This document shows, one piece after another, positions 1-4,535 of a DNA stretch of 8,859 nt. Positions within the stretch are counted from its first letter, which is position 1, and each line of letters starts with the position of its first letter. Below the pieces are notes generated by a model. That model was not told the DNA's origin. It did no database searches and saw only the letters and a list, made by a program, of their open reading frames with translations. The stretch is from DATDCY01 sp031406795 [NCBI: Candidatus Rokuibacteriota bacterium] (GTDB lineage: Bacteria; JAUVQV01), in the NCBI GenBank assembly GCA_031406795.1, contig JANOHV010000141.1:1-8859 (forward strand), given 5' to 3'. Made by a program: the position numbers and the translations under genes.

Positions 1-79
1 GCCCTTCGACCGTTCGACAAGCTCACGGCTCAGGGCGAACGGTACTGATCTGGCCACCGTTCACTGAAGGGTTATCGCG
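1..79 (+). repeat. Dispersed hairpin repeat, copy 1 (left end cut by window)
   Basis: The stretch contains GCCCTTCGAC, then CTCAGGGCGAACGG, then CACCGTTCACTGAAGGGTTA. The same blocks occur in reverse orientation at about 7004-7088. This copy differs by an extra stretch of about 16 bases near positions 11-26, which itself repeats TTCGAC. CCCTTCGAC/CTCAGGG-type sequences are a common intergenic repeat class in GC-rich proteobacteria (general knowledge). The left arm of the outer inverted repeat would lie before position 1. Confidence 0.75.
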
Positions 80-94
80 CCCGTGTGAATTGGA

Positions 95-123
95 TTGACA
101 AGGCGGTGGCGTTGCCAAAAGAT
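95..123 (+). promoter_or_regulatory. Uma2-associated box A (TTGACA promoter-like)
   Basis: TTGACA (95-100), a 17-base spacer and AAAGAT (118-123) precede the decayed Uma2 gene. The pattern TTGACAAG..GGT....T.CCA(A/G)AAGAT recurs at 559-587 (+) and at 1318-1290 (-), the latter in front of the intact Uma2 gene. The -35 is perfect but the -10 is poor, so this is either a promoter or another conserved upstream element copied with the gene. Confidence 0.45.
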
Positions 124-182
124 ACAACCATCCGAGGTAGAGGTGTCAGGGGCGAGTGCCCGGGGGAAAGCGAGCGTACGTC

Positions 183-519
183 ATGTCACAATCAGCGATA
201 AGACGCGACGCGAGTTACACCTATGCCGATTACCTCACATCTCCCGAGAGCTTCTTACCCTGTTTTCGGTGCACCTTCGAGGAAAGACCTGTCTCCCGAG
301 TCGCTTGCCAGAGACCAGCGGGAGAAGCTCCATCTCTACGAGCAGGCCGGGGTGCTGGAGTACTGGATCGTGCATCCGGTGGACAAGACCGTCTCGATCT
401 TCCGACGGGGCCAGGACAACCTGTACGGGAAACCGCAGCTCTACACATCCGAGGAGCGCGTCCCCGTCGGCGTCCTTCCGGAGCTGGAGATCGATCTGGC
501 GATGGTGTTCGCAGAATGA
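183..519 (+). pseudogene. Decayed Uma2-family (DUF820) nuclease-like gene
   Basis: Three fragments in different frames match the intact protein at 656-1237. The start MSQSAIRRDASYTYADYLT (183-239) equals intact residues 1-19. FSVHLRGKTC (about 260-290) resembles FRVFLRGKSC at intact residues 55-64. The C-terminal part (about 292-519) contains SPESLARD, YEQAGVLEYWIVHP and VGVLPELEIDL, matching intact residues 119-193. About 30 codons are missing between the first two fragments and about 50 between the second and third. The lost part includes the acidic PD-(D/E)XK positions (the QPD and PDLVIE segments), so no working nuclease can be made. Upstream homology to the intact gene extends back to about position 95, so the whole unit was duplicated before decay. 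A short in-frame ORF covering the C-terminal fragment survives from 223, but it lacks the catalytic part. Confidence 0.85.
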
Positions 520-655
520 GGGCCTCCGTCCTGGGACAATTGTGATGGTCTGAGCTGTTTGACAAGGAGGTGGCATTTCCAAAAGATCCCCACGGCAGTC
601 TTCTTGGTGCTCCAGGGACCGAAAATCTACCTGCGGATGCGCCCTCTGACGATGC
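520..655. other. Intergenic region between convergent Uma2 copies
   Basis: The region separates the 3' ends of the decayed (+) and intact (-) Uma2 genes. Apart from promoter-like box B at 559-587, I see no gene and no clear hairpin followed by a T-run. Confidence 0.5.
559..587 (+). promoter_or_regulatory. Uma2-associated box B (orphan copy)
   Basis: TTGACAAGGAGGTGGCATTT (559-578) followed by CCAAAAGAT (579-587) closely matches box A at 95-123. No Uma2 coding sequence follows on this strand. It appears to be the leading edge of a third unit, now lost or truncated. Confidence 0.45.
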
Positions 656-1237
656 TCATTCCATGAACACCGTCGACAGGTCGATCGCAAGCTCCGGCAA
701 TACTCCGACGGGGACGCTCTCTTCGGAGGTGTAGGTCGCAGGCTGGCCGTACCTGTCGTCTGAACCCCGGCGGAAGACCATCACCATCTTCTCCGCAGGG
801 TAGACGACCCAGTACTCGAGGACGCCGGCTCGCTCGTAGAGCCGGAATTTCTCTTTCAGGTCGCGGGCTACTGATTCCGGAGAGATGATCTCGATCACCA
901 AGTCGGGCGCGCCCTTGCACCCCCGCTCCTCAGTCTTTGCGGGGTCGCAAACAACGGCCAAGTCGGGCTGTACGACGGTACTCGACTTCTCGTCGGTTTC
1001 GTTGGCTGCAGGGAGCCGGACATCGTACGGGGCGGCAAACACCCTGCAGCTTTTCCCTCTCAGGAAAACCCGGAATTGGGCGGCCAAATCGATCGAAACC
1101 GCTTGATGCTTGCTCGATGGCGCAGGGGTCATATTGTAGGCGACGCCGTCGATCAACTCCCAGCGCTCGTCATCGGCCCACGTGAGGTAGTCCGCGTAGG
1201 TATATCGCTCATCACGCCTGATAGCCGGCTGTGCCAT
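656..1237 (-). CDS. Uma2-family (DUF820) PD-(D/E)XK endonuclease-like protein
   Basis: A 193-residue protein matching the Uma2/DUF820 family, predicted restriction-like nucleases of unproven substrate. The family pattern is visible in order: RYTYADYLTW near the N-terminus, RWELIDG (25-31, first acidic residue E27), QPDLAVVCD (D92), GAPDLVIEIISPES (109-122, E116), RDLKEKFRLYERAGVLEYW (125-143) and the C-terminal VGVLPELAIDL. The length is usual for the family. I chose the ATG at 1237 because AGGTGAT lies about 8 bases upstream and the decayed copy has the same start (MSQSAIRRD). The frame stays open upstream to 1318 but carries promoter-like box C. It is transcribed away from the toxin-antitoxin array and converges on its own decayed paralogue. 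Uma2 genes are often multicopy in genomes; whether they act in defence or repair is not established. The family call is firm; activity is inferred. Confidence 0.88.
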   Translation of the reverse strand: MAQPAIRRDERYTYADYLTWADDERWELIDGVAYNMTPAPSSKHQAVSIDLAAQFRVFLRGKSCRVFAAPYDVRLPAANETDEKSSTVVQPDLAVVCDPAKTEERGCKGAPDLVIEIISPESVARDLKEKFRLYERAGVLEYWVVYPAEKMVMVFRRGSDDRYGQPATYTSEESVPVGVLPELAIDLSTVFME

Positions 1238-1289
1238 GTTTCTGATCACCTCAGGCTTGAAAAAGCCACATCCGACCTCGATGGCATGA

Positions 1290-1318
1290 ATCTTCTGGCA
1301 GCGGTACCAGCTTGTCAA
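1290..1318 (-). promoter_or_regulatory. Uma2-associated box C, likely promoter of the intact Uma2 gene
   Basis: Read on the - strand, TTGACA (1318-1313), a 17-base spacer and GAAGAT (1295-1290) lie about 50 bases upstream of the chosen start. This is the same arrangement as boxes A and B. The weak -10 leaves its promoter role inferred. Confidence 0.45.
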
Positions 1319-1329
1319 CAGAAATAATG
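1312..1329 (+). repeat. Imperfect direct repeat at the left edge of the TA array
   Basis: TTGTCAACAGAAATAATG matches CTGTCAATAGAAATTATG at 3484-3501 in 15 of 18 positions and in the same orientation. The two copies lie just before the first TA pair and just after the last + strand one. A match of this quality can occur by chance in a window of this size. Confidence 0.3.
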
Positions 1330-1332
1330 GCA

Positions 1333-1378
1333 GGTCCTGGATGACCGTCTTGACTTAGTCCAGGACTTAGTCTATGTG
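1333..1378 (+). promoter_or_regulatory. Promoter and operator of TA pair 1, including shared border box
   Basis: GGTCCTGGATGACC (1333-1346) followed by GTCTTGAC is repeated with one mismatch at 2902-2923. TTGACT (1350-1355), 17 bases and TATGTG (1373-1378) form a likely promoter. GACTTAGTC occurs twice (1352-1360 and 1364-1372), 12 bases apart, within the spacer. This is a likely site for autorepression by the Phd-type antitoxin. The -10 ends only 6 bases before the antitoxin ATG. Confidence 0.6.
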
Positions 1379-1384
1379 TACTGC

Positions 1385-1621
1385 ATGGCAACCACGGTCA
1401 ACATCCACGAAGCCAAGACGCACCTTTCGCGGCTCTTGAACCGGGTTGCAGCCGGCGAGGAGATCGTCATCGCCCGTGGCGGCAAGCCGATAGCGGCGCT
1501 CGTGCCACTCGGGGCGGCAACGCAGGACCGGAAGGTCGGGAGCGCCAAAGGCCGGATTACCCTGAGGGAAGATTTCGACGCGCCGCTGCCCGACGAATTG
1601 CTGAAGGGGTTCACGGGGTGA
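1385..1621 (+). CDS. Phd/YefM-family antitoxin of TA pair 1
   Basis: A 78-residue antitoxin expected to bind DNA through its N-terminal half and to neutralise the downstream PIN toxin with its C-terminal half. The N-terminal pattern VNIHEAKTHLSRLLNRVAAG (residues 5-24), then EEIVIARGGKPIAALVPL, is the classic Phd fold signature. The tail with KGRITLREDFDAPLPDELL is typical of Phd antitoxins paired with PIN toxins. I chose the ATG at 1385, where family homology begins. The alternative GTG at 1376 overlaps the predicted -10. There is no Shine-Dalgarno sequence before 1385, and the predicted transcription start falls at about 1384-1386, so the mRNA may be leaderless. The stop overlaps the toxin start (GTGA). 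Autorepression through the paired GACTTAGTC sites is inferred. Confidence 0.9.
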   Translation: MATTVNIHEAKTHLSRLLNRVAAGEEIVIARGGKPIAALVPLGAATQDRKVGSAKGRITLREDFDAPLPDELLKGFTG

Positions 1622-2004
1622 GGGCGCTGCTCGACACACACGCCTTCCTCTGGTGGATCTCGGGAGATGAACATCTCTCGGACCGTGCGTCTCACGCAAT
1701 CGCCGACGGGCGCAATGAGATCTTCGTCAGCGCAGCGAGCATCTGGGAGATTGCGATCAAGGCGCGGCTGGGCAGGTTGAGCATCCCCGGGGACCCGGGT
1801 CGGTTCATCGGCGGGCAGCTTGTGGAGAACGCCTTCCGCGGACTCCCGATCGTCGCGGGGCACGCCCTGCGCGTCTGGGAGCTTCCCGATCATCACCGGG
1901 ATCCCTTCGACAGGATGCTGATCGCCCAGGCGCAAGTGGAGGGCCTGGCGCTGATCAGTCGTGATTCCGAAGTTGCGCGCTACGACGTCGAGGTGGTCTG
2001 GTAG
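1618..2004 (+). CDS. PIN-domain (VapC-like) toxin ribonuclease of TA pair 1
   Basis: A 128-residue PIN-domain protein, the predicted toxin of the pair. PIN toxins are Mg2+-dependent RNases, VapC members usually cutting tRNA or rRNA; the target here is unknown. The acidic active-site residues are visible: D6 in LLDTHAFLWW, E44 in SIWEIAIK, D98 in HHRDPFDRMLIAQA, and D116 in LISRDSEV. The LDTHAFLWW and SIWEIAIKARLGRL forms mark the PIN subgroup usually paired with Phd antitoxins. It starts with GTG at 1618 inside the antitoxin stop codon (GTGA), implying translational coupling so that antitoxin is made first. All catalytic residues are present and the length is normal, so it should be active. 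It is only distantly related to the second PIN toxin in the window. Confidence 0.92.
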   Translation: MRALLDTHAFLWWISGDEHLSDRASHAIADGRNEIFVSAASIWEIAIKARLGRLSIPGDPGRFIGGQLVENAFRGLPIVAGHALRVWELPDHHRDPFDRMLIAQAQVEGLALISRDSEVARYDVEVVW

Positions 2005-2023
2005 GGTATCGCCGGCCAGGCAA

Positions 2024-2072
2024 TTGACAGAGTGGAAAGGTGTGACTAGACTAGTCTAAGGCTAGTCTAAGG
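2024..2072 (+). promoter_or_regulatory. Promoter and operator of TA pair 2
   Basis: TTGACA (2024-2029), 17 bases and TAGACT (2047-2052) give a good sigma-70-type promoter. The perfect palindrome AGACTAGTCT (2048-2057) overlaps the -10. CTAGTCTAAGG is repeated in tandem without a gap (2051-2061 and 2062-2072). Such repeated half-sites at the start region fit autorepression by the antitoxin-toxin complex. A strong Shine-Dalgarno sequence, GGGAGGTGA (2083-2091), follows before the ATG at 2095. Confidence 0.75.
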
Positions 2073-2094
2073 CTGGTGTCGTGGGAGGTGACCG

Positions 2095-2331
2095 ATGGGA
2101 ACCGTAGGGACCTATGAGGTGAAAACGCACCTCTCGAAGCTTCTCGCACGGGTCGAGAAGGGGGAGAGGATCACGATCACCCGTCATGGTAAACCGGTGG
2201 CCGTGATCGTTCCGGCGACGCCGGGAAGGAAGACCGCCGCCGAGGCTATCGAGGATATACGCGGGCTGCGCGCCGGCATGAAGTTCGACGGTCTCGACGT
2301 GAAGGAGTTGATCCGGGAAGGTCGGCGGTGA
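2095..2331 (+). CDS. Phd/VapB-type antitoxin of TA pair 2
   Basis: A 78-residue antitoxin of the Phd/YefM fold, predicted to bind its own operator and inhibit the following PIN toxin. The N-terminal pattern YEVKTHLSKLLARVEKGE (residues 7-24), then RITITRHGKPVAVIVPA, is diagnostic. The C-terminal segment ending LDVKELIREGRR matches the toxin-binding tails of antitoxins that partner VapC proteins. The ATG at 2095 follows GGGAGGTGA at good spacing. The last codons overlap the toxin GTG (GTGA at 2328-2331). A degraded copy of this gene's promoter-proximal part lies downstream at about 2796-2850. It resembles the pair 1 antitoxin only in the N-terminal DNA-binding half, as expected if the tails match different toxins. 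Confidence 0.92.
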   Translation: MGTVGTYEVKTHLSKLLARVEKGERITITRHGKPVAVIVPATPGRKTAAEAIEDIRGLRAGMKFDGLDVKELIREGRR

Positions 2332-2744
2332 AGGGGGTTGTCATCGATTGTTCGGTGTCCATTTCATGGTGTCTTCATGACAGCCCGGATCCCTACGCGG
2401 AGCGGCTCCTGGACGCGCTCACCGGGTTCGAAACGGTACTCGTTCCCGCGTTGTGGCGGCTCGAGGTCGTGAATGTGCTCCTTTCGGCCGAGCGCCGTGG
2501 GCGTACTACCCGCGCTTTGGCGCTGCGTTTCCTCGAAGATCTGCAGTCGTTGCCGATCAGAGTGGAGTCCTCCGAGGAAGCGTCGTCGATGGACGCCCTG
2601 CTGCGTCTCGCCGCGGACCGCGGCCTTACGGCATACGACGCGGCTTACCTCGACTGCGCCGCGCGGAAGGGTTTTGCCTTGGCCACCCTCGACGAGAAGC
2701 TCAGAGCGGCCTGCCACGCCGCCGGGGTCGATCTTTACGCGTGA
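2328..2744 (+). CDS. PIN-domain (VapC-family) toxin ribonuclease of TA pair 2
   Basis: A 138-residue PIN-domain toxin. Catalytic acidic residues are intact: D7 in VVIDCSVSISW, E46 in PALWRLEVVNVL, D104 in LTAYDAAYLDCA, and D122 in ALATLDEKL. The sequence ends with CHAAGVDLYA, a common ending in this VapC subgroup (LRAACHAAGV type). The protein should cut RNA when freed from its antitoxin; the target cannot be read from the sequence. The GTG start at 2328 lies in the antitoxin stop (GTGA), and translation is probably coupled. It belongs to a different PIN subgroup from the toxin at 1618-2004, so the two pairs were acquired independently rather than arising by local duplication of a whole pair. 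Confidence 0.93.
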   Translation: MKGVVIDCSVSISWCLHDSPDPYAERLLDALTGFETVLVPALWRLEVVNVLLSAERRGRTTRALALRFLEDLQSLPIRVESSEEASSMDALLRLAADRGLTAYDAAYLDCAARKGFALATLDEKLRAACHAAGVDLYA

Positions 2745-2795
2745 GCTTACGGATTCCAGGACGTTCTCGTTCAGGTCAGGCGCTGAAAAAGCGGC

Positions 2796-2850
2796 GTATT
2801 AGAGCTGGTGTCGGTTCTCGCCCGGGTCGAGAATGGGGGAGGATGATCTG
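2796..2850 (+). pseudogene. Fossil of a Phd-type antitoxin gene (promoter-proximal part)
   Basis: GCTGGTGTCG (2804-2813) is identical to 2072-2081 in the leader of TA pair 2. Positions 2815-2834 match 2141-2160 of that antitoxin gene in 18 of 20 bases. In the fossil the two blocks are adjacent, while in the intact gene about 60 bases separate them, so an internal deletion removed the RBS and start. The matching frame reads VLARVENGGG then stop, compared with LLARVEKGER in the intact protein. No toxin remnant is recognisable after it. Confidence 0.7.
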
Positions 2851-2901
2851 CGGGGTGAATGCACCGGTGTCATTGCCGAGGCTCTGCAGTTTGAGCAGTC
2901 C

Positions 2902-2972
2902 GGTCCTGGATGACCTTCTTGACAGGCCTCGACCTGATTTGTACTATGTATTGTACAATATGGCAAGGAGGT
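2902..2972 (+). promoter_or_regulatory. yefM-yoeB promoter, operator and RBS, including shared border box
   Basis: GGTCCTGGATGACC (2902-2915) repeats the box before TA pair 1. TTGACA (2919-2924), 17 bases and TACTAT (2942-2947) form the promoter. TGTACT (2940-2945) and TGTACA (2952-2957, inside the perfect palindrome ATTGTACAAT) lie 12 bases apart. This agrees with the published E. coli yefM-yoeB operator, which has TGTACA cores spaced 12 bp centre to centre. AAGGAGGT (2965-2972) is a strong RBS five bases before the ATG. Confidence 0.8.
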
Positions 2973-2977
2973 AGCAC

Positions 2978-3229
2978 ATGGACACCATCAGCTATTCTGC
3001 GGCACGCATCCGGCTGGCGTCGACCATGAAAAAGGTGTGTGAAGACCATGAGCCTGTCATTATCACCCGGCAGAAAGAGGATTCCGTGGTGATGATCTCG
3101 CTCAGCGACTTCAAGGCTCTCGAGGAGACCTCTTATCTTCTGCGCGTGCCAAAGAATGCGCGGCGACTCCTCGAATCACTGGCCGAACTCGAAAAGGGCG
3201 GCGGCACGGAACGTACGCTTGCCCCATGA
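2978..3229 (+). CDS. yefM: Antitoxin YefM
   Basis: An 83-residue antitoxin strongly resembling E. coli YefM along its whole length: [17 protein letters not shown] at the N-terminus, [11 protein letters not shown] (22-32), [20 protein letters not shown] (41-60), ARRLLESL and the GGGTER tail. It should bind the YoeB toxin with its C-terminal part and repress its own promoter at the TGTACA sites just upstream. The ATG at 2978 follows AAGGAGGT. The stop overlaps the toxin start (ATGA at 3226-3229). Compared with the flanking PIN pairs it is less GC-rich, which suggests separate acquisition. The family assignment is firm. Confidence 0.95.
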   Translation: MDTISYSAARIRLASTMKKVCEDHEPVIITRQKEDSVVMISLSDFKALEETSYLLRVPKNARRLLESLAELEKGGGTERTLAP

Positions 3230-3480
3230 AGCTCGTCTTTTCGGAGCACGCATGGGATGATTACCAATATTGGCTGGAGACCGACAGGCAGATGCTCAAG
3301 CGCATCAACCGCCTGATCCAGGAAATCGTGCGAGATCCATTTGCGGGAGCCGGCAAGCCGGAGCCGCTCAAGCATGGACTCTCCGGCTATTGGTCGCGTC
3401 GCATCAATGACGAGCACCGGATCGTGTACCGGATGTCGGAGGATGCCGTCCTGATTGCCCAATTGCGCTATCACTACTGA
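3226..3480 (+). CDS. yoeB: mRNA interferase toxin YoeB
   Basis: An 84-residue RelE-fold toxin with the same length as E. coli YoeB. YoeB binds the ribosomal A site and cleaves mRNA during translation (established for the family). Conserved elements are visible: [11 protein letters not shown] (6-16), the block [17 protein letters not shown] (44-60) and EHRIVYR (63-69), ending RYHY. The catalytic residues known in E. coli YoeB (E46, R65, H83 and the terminal Y84) are all present at the same positions. The ATG at 3226 overlaps the YefM stop, implying coupled translation. The downstream - strand HEPN gene ends at 3497 in a convergent arrangement. I see nothing that would inactivate it. Confidence 0.96.
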   Translation: MKLVFSEHAWDDYQYWLETDRQMLKRINRLIQEIVRDPFAGAGKPEPLKHGLSGYWSRRINDEHRIVYRMSEDAVLIAQLRYHY

Positions 3481-3483
3481 AGC

Positions 3484-3501
3484 CTGTCAATAGAAATTAT
3501 G
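3484..3501 (+). repeat. Imperfect direct repeat at the right edge of the TA array
   Basis: CTGTCAATAGAAATTATG is the partner of the 18-base element at 1312-1329 (15 of 18 identical). It lies directly after yoeB and runs into the end of the convergent HEPN gene. Significance is uncertain at this length. Confidence 0.3.
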
Positions 3502-3925
3502 ATTTTGTTGCGCTCTTTCGCTCCATCAGCACGGTCGCGCGGTGAACGATGTACGACGCCTCCGAGGCGAAGTCGCGCGCCAACTCCTCCGAGTATTCCT
3601 CGGTGGGGATGAAATCGATGTCGCCGTAGAAAGAAAGCTCCCTTTCCTTGCGCAGCCGCTTGGAGACGTCGGCCATGCGCAAGAGACTCTCCCTCGTCTC
3701 GCCGGGAAAACGGTCACCGTGCTCCACGAGAATGCCGCCGACATCGTGCCATTTCGGCGGCTCCACGCCGACATAGCGCAGCATCCCTTTGAGCGCGAGC
3801 TCGACGATCTCCTGAGCCTCTCGCACAACGTCGGACCAGGCCTGCTTGGTACTGAGCAGCTCGAGGACGTCGATGCGGGCGGTAGCCTTCTGCAGGTAAG
3901 CCTCCGCGAGGGAACCATTCGTCAT
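3497..3925 (-). CDS. HEPN-domain protein, partner of the nucleotidyltransferase
   Basis: A 142-residue helical protein of the HEPN superfamily (PF05168-like). Evidence is the EAQEIVELALKGMLRYVGV segment (residues 36-54), KWHDVGGIL (58-66) and RLRKERELSFYGD (90-102). It is encoded directly after a minimal nucleotidyltransferase, with an ATGA overlap at 3925-3922, the usual HEPN-MNT pairing. In MntA-HepT systems HEPN is the RNase toxin and the transferase AMPylates it. Here no R-X4-6-H motif exists: the three His residues (H60, H69, H128) have no Arg at the required distance. At the expected place R95 is followed four residues later by Y100 in FYGD. It may therefore be a non-catalytic or substrate-binding HEPN, or use a variant site. 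The domain call is firm; a toxin role is inferred from the pairing only. Confidence 0.82.
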   Translation of the reverse strand: MTNGSLAEAYLQKATARIDVLELLSTKQAWSDVVREAQEIVELALKGMLRYVGVEPPKWHDVGGILVEHGDRFPGETRESLLRMADVSKRLRKERELSFYGDIDFIPTEEYSEELARDFASEASYIVHRATVLMERKSATKS

Positions 3926-4416
3926 AGTTCGAAAATCTCCCCGGGCTTGTAATCAGGCTTGAGGTCCCAGTACCAGGCATTCCCCCGCCAGATCCTCCGG
4001 GAACCCAGCGTTGCGAGCCGGGAACGCAGCCGGTCGAGAACCCCGGCGAAGAAGCCATCGCGATCGTGGAGGATGACGGCATCGTCGACCATGTCCAGGA
4101 AAAGCGGCGTTGTGTGCGCCGCTTCCTCGGGAGTTTTGAAAACCGGCGAGAATTCCGTGGAGATTCCCTGTTGTCGGAAGCGTTCGAGCAGGGGCGCCAG
4201 CCGTCGCTCCACCTCCGAGAAGTTATCGACCCGGGGGATCCTGCCCGAGGGCAGCCCGTCGGCGACGATCAGCAGGTCGATGTCGGAATTGGGCCGCATG
4301 GTGCCGCGACCGACTGACCCATAGACGACCAGCGAGACGAGGCGGTCGCCGTAGTGCCGACGAACTTCCCCAAGGAGCGCCTCCTCGATTTCGCGAAAGC
4401 CCTCTTTCAGTGACAT
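3922..4416 (-). CDS. Minimal nucleotidyltransferase (MNT, NTP_transf_2 domain)
   Basis: A 164-residue nucleotidyltransferase. The hallmark YGSVGRGTMRPNSDIDLLIV (32-51) holds G33-S34 and the metal-binding D45 and D47. E88 in GISTEFSPVF is a good candidate for the third carboxylate. The C-terminal tail WYWDLKPDYKPGEIFEL (17 residues) is a motif I recognise from other nucleotidyltransferases next to HEPN proteins of this type. In characterised MntA-HepT pairs the enzyme adds AMP to the HEPN partner and so acts as antitoxin. A homologous role is plausible, but the partner here lacks the usual motif. The ATG at 4416 lies 6 bases after TATACT on the - strand, and no good Shine-Dalgarno sequence is at normal spacing (GGAGAG is about 14 bases upstream). 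The stop overlaps the HEPN start. Confidence 0.88.
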   Translation of the reverse strand: MSLKEGFREIEEALLGEVRRHYGDRLVSLVVYGSVGRGTMRPNSDIDLLIVADGLPSGRIPRVDNFSEVERRLAPLLERFRQQGISTEFSPVFKTPEEAAHTTPLFLDMVDDAVILHDRDGFFAGVLDRLRSRLATLGSRRIWRGNAWYWDLKPDYKPGEIFEL

Positions 4417-4535
4417 GCGCGAAGTATACTCTCCGGATACGCCGATTGCATCGACTGCGAAGAGAAAGCTCCGAAATAGATCGATCCCCCGCCGCGGCCT
4501 TGCATTTCCTCGCCGTTCGCTGCAAAATCAGCAAC
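4417..4535. promoter_or_regulatory. Divergent intergenic region with palindromic -10-like AGTATACT
   Basis: The palindrome AGTATACT (4423-4430) reads TATACT on both strands. On the - strand this is a good -10 (5 of 6) placed 6 bases before the nucleotidyltransferase ATG, with only a weak -35. It separates the accessory block from the polysaccharide genes. No other structure, gene or terminator is apparent in the rest of the gap. Confidence 0.4.

Noticed and set aside
1-72. Possible CRISPR-like or attachment-site repeat
   Set aside because: There are only two copies, in opposite orientation, far apart and with hairpin arms; no regular spacers and no integrase or tRNA gene nearby.
95-553. 152-codon open frame starting at the TTGACA box
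   Set aside because: The start codon is the TTG of a promoter-like box, and only a short internal stretch (FSVHLRGKTC) matches Uma2. It is one frame of the decayed gene.
656-1318. Longer 220-residue form of the intact Uma2 protein
   Set aside because: The extra 27 residues begin at the TTG of the -35-like box and run through the leader. The ATG at 1237 has an RBS and matches the start of the paralogue.
2453-2974. 173-codon + strand open frame over the second PIN toxin and following gap
   Set aside because: It overlaps the well-supported PIN toxin in another frame, is rich in Arg/Gly/Ser as GC-rich shadow frames are, and matches no family pattern.
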